Assembly: GCA_029227815.1 (NCBI GenBank)
Contig: CP118523.1
Coordinates: 1,364,001-1,428,000 of the forward strand
Direction: 5' to 3'
Length of the DNA stretch: 64,000 nt
DNA from: Clostridiaceae bacterium M8S5
GTDB taxonomy: Bacteria; Bacillota; Clostridia; Tissierellales; MCWD3
The position numbers and the translations under genes were made by a program. Positions 1 through 8,710 of this stretch are shown here, one piece after another. The notes beneath the pieces are model-generated. The model saw nothing but the letters and a program-made list of their open reading frames with translations. It did not search any database and was not told where the DNA came from. Positions within the stretch are counted from its first letter, which is position 1, and each line of letters opens with the position of its first letter.

Positions 1-792
1 ATTGGTGATACTTATATTTATAATTTTCACACAAAAAACGATAATTATGATAAAAATTTAATTTCCAAATTCTCCGAAAATTTATCAAGTGGCTTGTTGG
101 ATGTTATATTGAAAATTTATAAAAATAAGATAGTGCAAGATAGAATTAATTTTTCTTGTTATTACCTTGATAGCATTGAAAAAAAATCAGTATACAACAA
201 AACTAATGAAATAATTGATGAAGATAGCTTAAATCAAGTATCAGAAATAGCACAGTACAGAGTAATGATAAAAGATAGAATAAGGCAGTTTCTACAAAAT
301 AGTGATTATATGATAATGGAAGGTTTTATAAAATTTAGATTAAGATTTTTTATTGATTATATTGATAATACTATCGAAAGAGCTGTTGAAGATTACTTTA
401 TGGAAAAAGAGTTCAATGAATTTGTCAAAATCCTAAAATATTTTGTAGAAATACAAGAACCAAAAATAGACGTTATTAATGTAGTAATAGAAAATGATGG
501 TAAGTACTTATTATACGATGACAAAGATCAAATAATAAATAACGATTACTTAAAAGAAATAGTTGAAGAAATGTCAGAGAATGATGTTAATTATGATGAT
601 CTGCTGATTAGCTCTCTAATAACCATAGCACCTAAAAAGGTTATAATGCATATAGATGAGCATAGAAAATTAGACGGGATAATTAAAATCATAAATAATG
701 TATTTGAAGACAAAGTAGAAATTTGTAGAGAATATAATTTTTGTTCCTCGTTAATTAATAAATTAAAAGGTATACTTATAAAGGAGAAATAA
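1..792 (+). CDS. ytxC: YtxC-like sporulation protein (5' end outside window)
   Basis: The reading frame is open from base 1, so the gene begins upstream of the window and only its last 263 codons are visible; the internal TTG at 94 is not a convincing start. The protein is soluble, charged and mostly helical (FRLRFFIDYIDNTIERAVED in the middle, a conserved-looking stretch), with no membrane segment. It resembles the YtxC family, a roughly 280-residue protein of spore-forming Firmicutes that is annotated as a putative sporulation protein of unknown biochemistry. In Bacillus the gene sits beside thrS and infC; here infC is 11.5 kb downstream and thrS is not in between. A palindromic terminator follows the stop codon. 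Family assignment is from memory of the family and is moderately sure. Confidence 0.65.
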   Translation: MGDTYIYNFHTKNDNYDKNLISKFSENLSSGLLDVILKIYKNKIVQDRINFSCYYLDSIEKKSVYNKTNEIIDEDSLNQVSEIAQYRVMIKDRIRQFLQNSDYMIMEGFIKFRLRFFIDYIDNTIERAVEDYFMEKEFNEFVKILKYFVEIQEPKIDVINVVIENDGKYLLYDDKDQIINNDYLKEIVEEMSENDVNYDDLLISSLITIAPKKVIMHIDEHRKLDGIIKIINNVFEDKVEICREYNFCSSLINKLKGILIKEK

Positions 793-804
793 CAAAAAAG
801 CTAG

Positions 805-830
805 GGATGTCTCATGAGACATCCTGCTTG
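805..830 (+). terminator. Terminator after ytxC
   Basis: A perfect 20-base palindrome, GGATGTCTCATGAGACATCC (805-824), starts 12 bases after the ytxC stop codon and is followed by TGCTTGTTT. The U-tract is broken by G and C, so it may be an inefficient terminator or act on both strands. Confidence 0.6.
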
Positions 831-990
831 TTTGGTAAAATTCATGAAATTTAAATGAAAAATATATATTATTTAAAATTATATCTTGAAGAATTCAAAA
901 AATTAATTTATAATTTGATATTATAGTGTGAAAAATATGTTATAATAATATAGCTTATAATGATAATAATACAAAAGAGGTGAGTTGATT

Positions 991-1596
991 TTGAATATAC
1001 TAATCGTACTTAGCATGTCTATAATAGGAGCGATAATTGGTTGGATTACAAACATAATAGCAATAAAATTAATATTTAGGCCGTATAAGGCTGTAAAAAT
1101 TCCCATTATTAATTATGAACTACAAGGACTTATACCAAAAAGAAGAAAAGATATTGCTAAAAGCATAGGACAGATAATAGAAGAAGAGTTAATTGACATA
1201 GAAGAGATATTTAATACATTGATAACCGATGAAGAAATCGATAAAATAGAAAAGCAGATAAAAGCAAAGATACTCAAATTAATAGACGAAAAAATGCCAA
1301 GTATAATACCTAATATGTTTAAAAGCAGTATAAAAACCTATATTTCTGACATGATAGACAAAGAGGGTAGAAAAATACTAGAGGATTTCTTACAAAAAGC
1401 ACTAGACAAAGCATCAACAAAAATATGTATAGCACAGTTAATAGAAGAGAAAATAAATTCTTTTGAAATAAGTAAACTAGAAGATATAATAGTAAAATTA
1501 GCAAAGAAGGAATTAAAACACATAGAACTTTTAGGTGGTCTTTTAGGTTTTTTAATTGGACTTGTTCAAGGTATACTAGTAATAATAATAAAATAA
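991..1596 (+). CDS. DUF445 family membrane protein
   Basis: About 201 residues. The N-terminus (residues 1-22) is a hydrophobic membrane segment containing the family-typical GAIIGWITNIIAIKLIF, followed by PxxxYELQGLIPKRR and a long charged helical region; a second hydrophobic segment (GGLLGFLIGLVQGILVIII) closes the protein. This matches the DUF445 / YheB-type family of membrane-anchored proteins of unknown function, of which this is a short member. The TTG at 991 is chosen over TTG at 985 because AGAGGTG (976-982) is then about 8 bases upstream. It stands 33 bases before the methyltransferase gene and may be cotranscribed with it. Confidence 0.75.
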   Translation: MNILIVLSMSIIGAIIGWITNIIAIKLIFRPYKAVKIPIINYELQGLIPKRRKDIAKSIGQIIEEELIDIEEIFNTLITDEEIDKIEKQIKAKILKLIDEKMPSIIPNMFKSSIKTYISDMIDKEGRKILEDFLQKALDKASTKICIAQLIEEKINSFEISKLEDIIVKLAKKELKHIELLGGLLGFLIGLVQGILVIIIK

Positions 1597-1629
1597 TTGT
1601 TGATTAGACTTAGAAAGGACATATAAAAT

Positions 1630-2670
1630 ATGCGTAAAGTAAATAAGTTGTTATTCACTTCAGATACGCTTTCAAGTGAAATGGCGTTGAATGAAATAAT
1701 AAAAAAATTTAAAGATATAACCTTTGAAAGGTGGATAGACAAAGGGATAGGGTTGGTAAATCTACATACTTCGTTTATAAAAATAGCAAAAGCGTTTAAA
1801 GAAGATAATATGATATTTACAAGACATATATGTCCTGTAAACATGGAAATAGATATAAGAAAGAGCATAGAAGATATAAATATTATAATTGAACAAATAG
1901 ATGAGATTAAAGATTTGCTAGATAGTGGTAAAACATTTTCGGTACAAGCTAGACTTTGTAGTGATATAAAGTTTGATTATAAAAGAAGTGATATTAGTAG
2001 AGGTCTTGCACAGAAATTAGAAAATTTAGGATTTAAGCAGGATGTAAAGAATCCAGAGCAGATTATATCTATTACTAACACAGATGAAGAGGCTCTCTTA
2101 GGAGTATCAAATGCATCATATAATCTGAGTGATTGGTGCGCGGGAGAGTGTAAATATAGAAAAGATAAAAATCTTATCAGTAGAGCAGAATTTAAGCTCT
2201 TAGAAGCCATAGATGTCTTTGATTTAGACTTAGATAAATACAAGACAGCGTTAGATTTAGGAGCAGCACCAGGTGGTTGGACAAGGGTTTTATTGAAACA
2301 CGATTTAAAGGTGGTAGCAGTAGATCCAGCAAAGCTTAACAAATCTATAGCTAAAAACCCCAATGTAATTCATTTTAAAGGGCTTGCTCAAAAATATTTG
2401 AGAAAAAATAATAAATTTGACGTAATAGTCAACGATATGAAAATGAACGTAAAAGATTCAATATCATTAATGGGTATGGCATCTAAATATTTGAACGACG
2501 GTGGTATCGCGATTATGACATTAAAACTACCAAATAAAAGGTGGCAAACAATTACAAATAATGCACTTAATCAATTAAGTGATTGGTATGATATATTAGG
2601 AGTAAGACAGTTATTTCATAATAGGTCAGAAGTAACAGTAGTACTTAAAAAAAGTAACGATAATACGTAA
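1630..2670 (+). CDS. RlmM/FtsJ-type rRNA 2'-O-methyltransferase
   Basis: 346 residues. The C-terminal half is a Rossmann methyltransferase of the FtsJ/RrmJ class: SAM motif LDLGAAPGGWTRVL (about 208-222), acidic VDPAKL (231-236), and a complete K-D-K-E catalytic tetrad visible as K189 (SRAEFKLLEA), D269 (VNDMKM), K299 (TLKLP) and E334 (NRSEVTV). The N-terminal ~160 residues look like the THUMP-type RNA-binding part of RlmM, the enzyme that 2'-O-methylates C2498 of 23S rRNA in E. coli. The target here is inferred, not shown. TAATACGTAA closes the frame; a hairpin terminator (2692-2724) follows. Confidence 0.75.
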   Translation: MRKVNKLLFTSDTLSSEMALNEIIKKFKDITFERWIDKGIGLVNLHTSFIKIAKAFKEDNMIFTRHICPVNMEIDIRKSIEDINIIIEQIDEIKDLLDSGKTFSVQARLCSDIKFDYKRSDISRGLAQKLENLGFKQDVKNPEQIISITNTDEEALLGVSNASYNLSDWCAGECKYRKDKNLISRAEFKLLEAIDVFDLDLDKYKTALDLGAAPGGWTRVLLKHDLKVVAVDPAKLNKSIAKNPNVIHFKGLAQKYLRKNNKFDVIVNDMKMNVKDSISLMGMASKYLNDGGIAIMTLKLPNKRWQTITNNALNQLSDWYDILGVRQLFHNRSEVTVVLKKSNDNT

Positions 2671-2691
2671 TATTATAGAATAAAAGATTCA

Positions 2692-2724
2692 AACACTACT
2701 CAATCATACAGATTGAGTAGTGTT
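2692..2724 (+). terminator. Hairpin terminator, first copy of a duplicated pair
   Basis: Stem AACACTACTCAATC with loop ATACA and GATTGAGTAGTGTT. There is no U-tract at this copy. Nearly the same hairpin recurs at 2876-2912, this time with a run of T, and the two copies bracket a palindromic element. Confidence 0.55.
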
Positions 2725-2847
2725 CAGGTTGTAGACAAAAGCCCAATTTCTGCGTTGTTGTTAAAATTTCCGTTGCTCACTTACCTCTAAGTAAGCTCTG
2801 CTACTCAATTTTAACACGCCTTGAACTTGAACTCTTACTACAGCCTG
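2725..2847 (-). repeat. Palindromic MITE-like element, copy 1
   Basis: A 123-base imperfect palindrome with terminal inverted repeats: left end CAGGTTGTAGACAAAAG, right end (reverse complement) CAGGCTGTAGTAAGAGTT. The centre is GCTCACTTAC / TAAGTAAGCTC flanked by inverted arms TTAAAATT and AATTTTAA. The left end (CCCAATTTCTGCGTTG to GTTGCTCACTTA) matches 35291-35355 on the opposite strand, and the layout CTGCGT - TTAAATTT - GCTCAC - core - GCTTCGC - AAATTTAA - CCTTG is shared with the two copies in the rRNA spacers. Confidence 0.75.
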
Positions 2848-2875
2848 TTATTTTGATGACTTTGTCATCAATCTA

Positions 2876-2912
2876 AGCACTACTTAATCATACAGATTGA
2901 GTAGTGTTTTTA
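2876..2912 (+). terminator. Hairpin terminator, second copy
   Basis: CACTACTTAATC-ATACA-GATTGAGTAGTG followed by TTTTT. It repeats the hairpin at 2692-2724 almost base for base; the U-tract makes this the more credible rho-independent terminator for the methyltransferase gene. Confidence 0.7.
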
Positions 2913-2954
2913 ACTATGCAAATAAAAATATAAAACAAACATGTAAAATAAAGG

Positions 2955-2982
2955 TTGGAAATACAGAAATGAGTAGTATAAT
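2955..2982 (+). promoter_or_regulatory. Candidate promoter of cstA
   Basis: TTGGAA (2955-2960), 16-base spacer, TATAAT (2977-2982), 37 bases before the cstA start codon. Confidence 0.5.
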
Positions 2983-3019
2983 TAAGGTGTGATAAAAATA
3001 AATTGTTGGAGGGATTCGT

Positions 3020-4699
3020 ATGAATGCTTTGGTATTAGCCATACTTACTTATGCTGGATTTATACTTGCATATAACACATATGGCAAATTTGTTAGTAGA
3101 AAACTTTTTGAGCTAACAGGAAGCAACGTTACACCAGCACATTATATGAAAGACGGAGTAGACTATGTTCCGACAAAGAGAAAAATTTTGTTTGGACATC
3201 ACTTTACATCCATATCAGGGACAGGCCCAATAGTAGGACCAGCCATAGGAGTAATCTGGGGTTGGGTACCAGCAGTTATTTGGGTGGTAGTAGGTTCAAT
3301 ATTTATAGGAGCAGTACATGATTTTGGAGCATTAATCATATCATCACGTAACAAAGGAAAATCTCTTGGAGATATAACATCAGATATAGTGAGTCCTACT
3401 TCAAGAAATCTGTTTTTAGCTATCATATTTTTCTTATTATTAATAGTTATTGCAATTTTTGCAATGATCATAGGAAAATTATTTATAATGTATCCAGCAT
3501 CAGTTTTTCCAGTATGGATGGAAATACCTATAGCTTTAATCTTAGGACATCTAGTTTACAAGAAAAACAAAAACGTTACAATTTTATCTATTATAGCAGT
3601 GGCGATTATGTATTTGACAATATGGATAGGAGCTAAATATATAAATGATTTTCAGATGATGAGTATTTTTGGTATGGAACCAATAATAGTCTGGGTAGTG
3701 ATATTGATGATATATGCATATATAGCATCGGCATTGCCAGTACAAAAACTTTTACAACCTAGAGATTATATTAACTCTCACGAGTTACTTATAGCAATGG
3801 GATTGCTAATATTAGGATTAGTAGTAGTGCAACCTTCAATAGTAGCACCAGCTATAAGAACAAGCGTAAAAGGAGCACCATCCATGATGCCGTTCTTATT
3901 TATAACAATAGCTTGTGGAGCTATATCAGGATTCCATAGCTTAGTTTCTTCAGGGACGTCATCAAAACAGTTGGATAACGAGCAAGATGCAATGCAGATC
4001 GGATATGGTGGTATGTTACTAGAGGGAGCATTGGCCATACTAGTAATACTTGCATGTACAGCAGGCTTAGGAGATACTACGGCTTGGACAGCCAGATATA
4101 TAGATTGGTCTAATGCAAGTTCATTAGGAGCAAAGCTAGGAGCTTTTATAGATGGTGGGGCAAGCTTTATGGAAGGAATAGGTATAAGTGTAGCATTTGC
4201 AAAAACTATACTAGCAGTGTTTGTAGTAAGTTTTGCGGCGACTACACTAGATACAGCAACTAGGATACAAAGATATGTAGTTGCAGAAATCGCAGAAACT
4301 ATGAAAATAAAACCTCTAACTACTAAGCATGGAGCTACGCTTTTTGCAGTAATAACAGCAGTATTACTTGCAATTGCAAAACCAGGCGGAGCAGGAGCTA
4401 TGATATTATGGCCATTGTTTGGAGCAACAAATCAACTTCTAGCAGGCCTTGCACTGATGATAATAACTGTTTATTTAGCTAAAAGAGGTAAATCTATAGT
4501 ATTCACAATAATACCAATGATATTTATGATGGCAATGACAGGCTGGGGAATGCTTTATAATATAAAGAATTTTTATAATAAATCAGATTGGTTGTTATTC
4601 ATAATAGGCATAATAATAGTGGTGTTAGAGATATGGATGTTGGTAGAATCTATCAACGTAATTAGAAAGTCAAAGAGTGAAAGAGCAGCTAAAGCATAA
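3020..4699 (+). CDS. cstA: CstA carbon-starvation / pyruvate-peptide transporter
   Basis: 559 residues, polytopic membrane protein with about 15 hydrophobic segments. Family signatures are visible: FGHHFTSISGTGPIVGPAIG (residues ~55-74), GAVHDFGALIISSR, HSLVSSGTSSKQ, and the C-terminal ATTLDTATRIQRYV plus LWPLFGATNQLLAGLAL. CstA-type proteins are induced on carbon starvation and import peptides or pyruvate in enterobacteria; which substrate is used here cannot be seen. The length is that of the shorter Firmicute form (E. coli CstA is about 700). The ATG follows GGAGGG (3008-3013). It appears monocistronic. Confidence 0.9.
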   Translation: MNALVLAILTYAGFILAYNTYGKFVSRKLFELTGSNVTPAHYMKDGVDYVPTKRKILFGHHFTSISGTGPIVGPAIGVIWGWVPAVIWVVVGSIFIGAVHDFGALIISSRNKGKSLGDITSDIVSPTSRNLFLAIIFFLLLIVIAIFAMIIGKLFIMYPASVFPVWMEIPIALILGHLVYKKNKNVTILSIIAVAIMYLTIWIGAKYINDFQMMSIFGMEPIIVWVVILMIYAYIASALPVQKLLQPRDYINSHELLIAMGLLILGLVVVQPSIVAPAIRTSVKGAPSMMPFLFITIACGAISGFHSLVSSGTSSKQLDNEQDAMQIGYGGMLLEGALAILVILACTAGLGDTTAWTARYIDWSNASSLGAKLGAFIDGGASFMEGIGISVAFAKTILAVFVVSFAATTLDTATRIQRYVVAEIAETMKIKPLTTKHGATLFAVITAVLLAIAKPGGAGAMILWPLFGATNQLLAGLALMIITVYLAKRGKSIVFTIIPMIFMMAMTGWGMLYNIKNFYNKSDWLLFIIGIIIVVLEIWMLVESINVIRKSKSERAAKA

Positions 4700-5209
4700 T
4701 AAAAAGTGCTTTTTAAGTTGTTACCTACAACGACTTCAACGTATGTGAATACATCTGTATCTGATAAATGCTGCTATAGCTTATATTTGTAAATATTCAC
4801 TCCTGTTGACAGTAACTCGAATTTCATGTTATTATATCCATACTAATAGAAAAGTGAGGTATTGATGCACAGATAACAATTAATTTATTTTTTAGAATTT
4901 CATTTTAATCAATCCATTTAAAGCTTAGTGACTAAGCCTGTTTGTGATACTATTAATTCTTTAATCTATTTTAGGTTAGTTATCCACTTATCAATACTGG
5001 TTTATAATTTCAACATCTTTAAGTTTGTGTGTTGCGCATAATTTTTTCTAATTTATATTGTATTACAAGATTAATTAGTTATCAGCTCATCTTGATAGTC
5101 GCAAAGTTCTCTATGGATAAAAATGTATACAACAACAACCTGCACATATTACCATGTTTTGGATTAAATGTCCTGATTCAATCATGAGAAAAACCAAAGG
5201 AGAATTATA
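4700..5209. other. 510-base gap without a recognised gene
   Basis: No open frame with a plausible ribosome binding site longer than a few codons was found. TTGACA (4806-4811), 18 bases, TATTAT (4830-4835) looks like a promoter pointing right; it would give a leader of roughly 370 bases to the GNAT gene at 5210. I see no riboswitch motif I recognise. It could hold a small RNA or be decayed coding sequence. Confidence 0.4.
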
Positions 5210-5659
5210 ATGATTAGAAAAATTAAGAAAACAGCACACGAAATAGAAAACATCATGCAATTATGGTTACGATCGACCATTAAGGCACATCCTTTTATTC
5301 CTGAAGACTATTGGAACAGCAATTATGAAGATATAAAAGATAAGTATATTCCTCTAAGTGACGTATATGTATATCTAGAAAACAAAACCATCTTAGGGTT
5401 TATTAGTATTATAAACAAAGAATTTATAGGTGCCATATTCGTAGATGTAAATACTCAAGGAAAAGGTATAGGAAAAAAACTGATTCAACATTCAATGGAT
5501 ATCTATGGTGAACTTACTCTAGCAGTATACAAAGATAATCTACAAGCAGTAGAATTTTATAAACATGTAGGATTTACAGTTATAAATGAGCAGCTCAATA
5601 AAGAAACAAATAAGCTAGAATATATTATGGTTAAAAAACAATTATGCTCATCAAAATAG
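5210..5659 (+). CDS. GNAT family N-acetyltransferase (YjaB-like)
   Basis: 149 residues. The acetyl-CoA loop is plain: FVDVNTQGKGIGKKLIQHSM (V-x-x-x-Q-G-x-G-x-G/K), followed by the beta-5/alpha-4 stretch LAVYKDNLQAVEFYKHVGF. The N-terminal segment (LWLRSTIKAHPFIPEDYW) is characteristic of the YjaB-like branch of the superfamily. Substrate unknown. ATG is preceded by AAAGGAG. It converges on the FtsH-like gene with a shared bidirectional terminator. Confidence 0.8.
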   Translation: MIRKIKKTAHEIENIMQLWLRSTIKAHPFIPEDYWNSNYEDIKDKYIPLSDVYVYLENKTILGFISIINKEFIGAIFVDVNTQGKGIGKKLIQHSMDIYGELTLAVYKDNLQAVEFYKHVGFTVINEQLNKETNKLEYIMVKKQLCSSK

Positions 5660-5662
5660 CAC

Positions 5663-5695
5663 AAAAAATGGTGTGGTTTCCCTACACCATTTTTT
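5663..5695 (+). terminator. Bidirectional terminator between GNAT and ftsH-like genes
   Basis: AAAAAATGGTGTGG-TTTC-CCTACACCATTTTTT: a strong stem with A-tract on one side and T-tract on the other, placed between two convergent genes. Confidence 0.85.
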
Positions 5696-5741
5696 AACTA
5701 TTATATTATTTTACTGCACACTACACTCCATGTAAAGTATT

Positions 5742-7295
5742 TTATGTAGCAGTATTAAATACATCTCTTTTTTCTTTGGCAAAGATTGTTTCCAATTGTT
5801 CAGAATCCATAGTTTCATGCTCAAGTAAATAAGCAGATATTTCATGCAATAACTTTAAATTATTATTAATGATATTTAAAGCATCTTTATAAGAAGAATC
5901 AATTATTTTTTTGATTTCATCCTCTATCTTTTTTCTATTGTAGTACTTGTATTTATCTTTAATGGCTATATTGCCAATAGAGCTCATTCCATATTCACAT
6001 ACCATTTTTTCAGCTATTTCAGATGCTTTTACCAAATCGTCTTTAGCCCCAGTAGTGACCTCATTATATATTATTTTCTCAGCAGCTCTACCTCCAAGTA
6101 AAACTTTAATTTTGCTTACTAGATCGCTTTCTGTATGTAGATATCTTTCTTCATCGGGGAATTTTAAAACATAACCTAATGCTTGACCTCTAGGTATGAT
6201 AGATATTTTCTGTATCATATCAACACTCAAGATTCTCCCAATCAATGCATGACCAGATTCATGATAAGCAACTATCCGTTTTTCCTTTTCCAATATAGTG
6301 GGATGTTTAACTTCTAAGCCAGCTACAACTCTTTCGATAGCAGCGTTGAAGTCTACAATATCTATTTTATGTTTGTTGTGCCTTACTGCTAGTATTGCGG
6401 CCTCGTTGGCGATATTAGCTAATTGAGCACCAGAAAATCCATGAGTTTTTTTAGAGAGGTCTTTTATTTTAACGCTAGCATCAATAGGTTTATTTTTCAT
6501 ATGGACTTTAAAAATTTCCTCTCTAGCTTTAGAATTTGGGTTGCCAACGTATATGTGTCTATCAAACCTACCAGGTCTAAGAAGAGCCTCATCCAGCAAA
6601 TCCAATCTATTAGTAGCACCGATAACAACTATATTACTGTTATCATTAAAACCATCCATTTCTACTAATAGTTGATTAAGAGTTTGATCTTTTTCATTAT
6701 TACTATCTAAATTTCTTTTACACCCTATAGCATCTAATTCGTCAATAAAAATTATACTAGGAGCATTTTTCTTAGCTTTTTCATATAAATTCCTTATTCT
6801 CTTTGCTCCAACACCCACATATTTTTCAACAAACTCAGAACCGCTAGAATAGATAAAGAATGAATTAGTTTCTCCGGCCACAGCTTTTGCTAAAAGAGTT
6901 TTACCTGTACCGGGAGGGCCGTAAAACAAAATACCCTTTGGGATTTTAGCTCCCATCTTCCTATATTTTTCAGTGTGATTAATGAAATCTATAATCTCGT
7001 GAAGTTCTTCTTTTATCTCTTCAAGACCAGCAACATCATCAAAAGAAACGTTAGATTTACCATTTTCATTATTAGAGTCATCAGACTTTTTTTCCATTAG
7101 GATAGAAGATGGAACTAATTGAGGAGTACCATCTTGTTTTAAATAGTAAACAAGTAAGCAAATAGTTGAAACCCACATGAACATTTTGAAAAAAGCACCA
7201 AATCTATTACTGCCGATAAATAGATTCTCATATGCAATAAAAGATGAAATGACTAAGCTGACTATAAATAGCACTAAAGTAACTTTCTTTTTCAT
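5742..7295 (-). CDS. ftsH: Short FtsH-like membrane AAA+ zinc protease
   Basis: 517 residues. Order: two closely spaced membrane segments (about 4-20 and 34-51), linker, AAA+ ATPase with Walker A GPPGTGKT (126-133), pore motif FVEKYVGVG (~155-163), Walker B IIFIDELDAIG (181-191), second region of homology ATNRLDLLDEALLRPGRFDR, then the M41 protease with zinc site HESGH (345-349) and a third acidic ligand near residue 420 (TTGAKDD). All catalytic residues are present. FtsH normally has a ~70-residue extracytoplasmic domain between its two membrane helices; here the loop is only about a dozen residues and the protein is ~100 residues shorter than the usual 600-650. It is probably a second, specialised FtsH; the standard copy would be elsewhere. 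ATG preceded by AAGGTGGGA on the minus strand. Confidence 0.88.
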   Translation of the reverse strand: MKKKVTLVLFIVSLVISSFIAYENLFIGSNRFGAFFKMFMWVSTICLLVYYLKQDGTPQLVPSSILMEKKSDDSNNENGKSNVSFDDVAGLEEIKEELHEIIDFINHTEKYRKMGAKIPKGILFYGPPGTGKTLLAKAVAGETNSFFIYSSGSEFVEKYVGVGAKRIRNLYEKAKKNAPSIIFIDELDAIGCKRNLDSNNEKDQTLNQLLVEMDGFNDNSNIVVIGATNRLDLLDEALLRPGRFDRHIYVGNPNSKAREEIFKVHMKNKPIDASVKIKDLSKKTHGFSGAQLANIANEAAILAVRHNKHKIDIVDFNAAIERVVAGLEVKHPTILEKEKRIVAYHESGHALIGRILSVDMIQKISIIPRGQALGYVLKFPDEERYLHTESDLVSKIKVLLGGRAAEKIIYNEVTTGAKDDLVKASEIAEKMVCEYGMSSIGNIAIKDKYKYYNRKKIEDEIKKIIDSSYKDALNIINNNLKLLHEISAYLLEHETMDSEQLETIFAKEKRDVFNTAT

Positions 7296-7574
7296 TTACT
7301 TCCCACCTTATATCGTCATTTATAGTATATCAATGATAGTTTCAGACAAAAACTAATCCATAGACGGTAATCATGAACAATATGATATAGATGAACTTAT
7401 TTGCTTTAATTTATTAATCTATGGATACACATTTTATATACTTTTGTAATTATAGTGTAACCAAATTAAATAGGATTATAAGCAATATATTATAAAAAAA
7501 GAATCAAATATTTGATAAATCATTGAAAATGAAATACAATAAATACATCATATAAGTAGGTGTGGGAGGAGAAA

Positions 7575-8417
7575 ATGGAGAGATACACTATAGTCAAGAT
7601 ACTAAGTAATAATGTAGTTCTTGTCAGTCAAAATGAACAAAACTATATCTTAGTAGGTAAAGGAATAGGATTCAATAAAAAAAAGGGAACTATACTAGAA
7701 GATGTAAGTAATATAGAAGAAAAATTTATATCACTAAATGGCCTAAAAGAAAATGAATATGAAAACTTTTTAAACAAAGTAGATCCCAAGATAATAGAAA
7801 TAGTTAAAGATATTATAGAGATGGTAAAAAATGAATTAGGAGAAGAGCTTAATTCAAATATTCATGTTGGACTTATAGATCATATTGATTTTGCAATTCA
7901 AAGACTAAAAAAAGGTATAAAAATAATAAATCCATTTTTAGTAGAAACAAAAATGTTATATCCTAAAGAATATGTTTTAGCTCAAAAAGCTGTCGATATA
8001 TTAGAAGATAGATTAAAAATAAATATACCAGATGCAGAAATTGGGTTTCTAACTCTTCATATATATGGAGGTAGAGGACAAATAAATAAAAGTGAAGCTC
8101 TCGCAAACTCAAAGATGATGAATGCAATTGTAAATTATGTACAGAAAAAACTGAATATCATAATAGATAAAAGTTCCTTTGAATACAAAAGATTTTTTAT
8201 GCATATAAAAGGGGTAGTAGATAGGATAACAAATAAAAAAACAATAAAAAATGTAATGCTTCTTAAAATTAAAGAGGAGATGATGGTTGAATATAAAGTC
8301 GCATACGATATATCTAAAATCATAGAAAGAACATGGAATAGCTCTAAAATACCAGAGAGTGAAATAGGTTATATAGCATTACATTTACATAGATTAAAAG
8401 ATAGTATGGAAGTTTAA
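7575..8417 (+). CDS. BglG/LicT/GlcT-family transcription antiterminator
   Basis: 280 residues. Order: N-terminal co-antiterminator RNA-binding domain (~1-55, KILSNNVVLV...GKGIGF), PTS regulation domain 1 (~65-170, with conserved His in HVGLIDHIDF and FLTLHIYGG) and domain 2 (~175-280, FMHIKGVVDRI and YIALHLHRLK). Such proteins bind an RNA hairpin overlapping a terminator and let transcription through when the matching PTS sugar is present; His phosphorylation by HPr and EIIB sets their activity. A matching RNA target and terminator lie immediately downstream, before ptsG, so this is most likely GlcT-like. ATG 7575 is preferred over GTG 7560 because GGGAGGAG (7564-7571) then serves as ribosome binding site. 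Confidence 0.88.
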   Translation: MERYTIVKILSNNVVLVSQNEQNYILVGKGIGFNKKKGTILEDVSNIEEKFISLNGLKENEYENFLNKVDPKIIEIVKDIIEMVKNELGEELNSNIHVGLIDHIDFAIQRLKKGIKIINPFLVETKMLYPKEYVLAQKAVDILEDRLKINIPDAEIGFLTLHIYGGRGQINKSEALANSKMMNAIVNYVQKKLNIIIDKSSFEYKRFFMHIKGVVDRITNKKTIKNVMLLKIKEEMMVEYKVAYDISKIIERTWNSSKIPESEIGYIALHLHRLKDSMEV

Positions 8418-8482
8418 TATATATCTTTGAACTTATTCTTATAAGCTATTGATACAATACAAAGCGAAATTATCAAAAAATA

Positions 8483-8511
8483 TTGAATAAGAAAACGTTT
8501 TATGATAAAAT
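8483..8511 (+). promoter_or_regulatory. Candidate ptsG promoter with cre-like box
   Basis: TTGAAT (8483-8488), 17 bases, TAAAAT (8506-8511). The spacer contains GAAAACGTTTT, a palindrome resembling a degenerate CcpA cre site, which would place catabolite control on the promoter; the match to consensus is partial. Confidence 0.5.
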
Positions 8512-8536
8512 ATAAACAATGTATAATCATGATTTT

Positions 8537-8570
8537 ACGTGTTACTAATTCGATTAGGCATGAGTAAAAG
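8537..8570 (+). promoter_or_regulatory. Ribonucleic antiterminator (RAT) for ptsG
   Basis: ACGTGTTACTAATTCGATTA followed by GGCATGAGTAAAAG, very like the RAT sequence in front of Bacillus ptsG (GTGTTACTGATTCGATCAGG as I recall it). It overlaps the left arm of the terminator that follows, so binding by the antiterminator encoded just upstream would prevent the terminator folding. Confidence 0.85.
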
Positions 8571-8634
8571 AGTGAAATAAAATAAACATAGATGGCTATG
8601 CTTATTTTATTTTCTTTTACTTATGCCTTTTTTT
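8557..8634 (+). terminator. Regulated terminator in ptsG leader
   Basis: Long stem: GGCATGAGTAAAAG... on the left pairs with ...CTTTTACTTATGCC on the right, with AAATAAAATAA pairing to TTATTTTATTT in the upper stem, followed by TTTTTTT. Its left foot is shared with the RAT. Confidence 0.85.
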
Positions 8635-8710
8635 GTATTAGTTAATCAAAAAATGTTAATGCTTTAAGTGATCGCTAAAATATTAACAATTAAAAAGGAG
8701 AATATTGATT

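Noticed and set aside
2725..2847. A full insertion sequence at this place
   Set aside because: The element is only 123 bases and has no transposase frame; it is at most a non-autonomous element.
7351..7430. Inverted pair AATCCATAGA / TCTATGGAT upstream of the antiterminator gene
   Set aside because: A 9-10-base match over a 70-base loop in AT-rich DNA is not enough to call a structure or operator.
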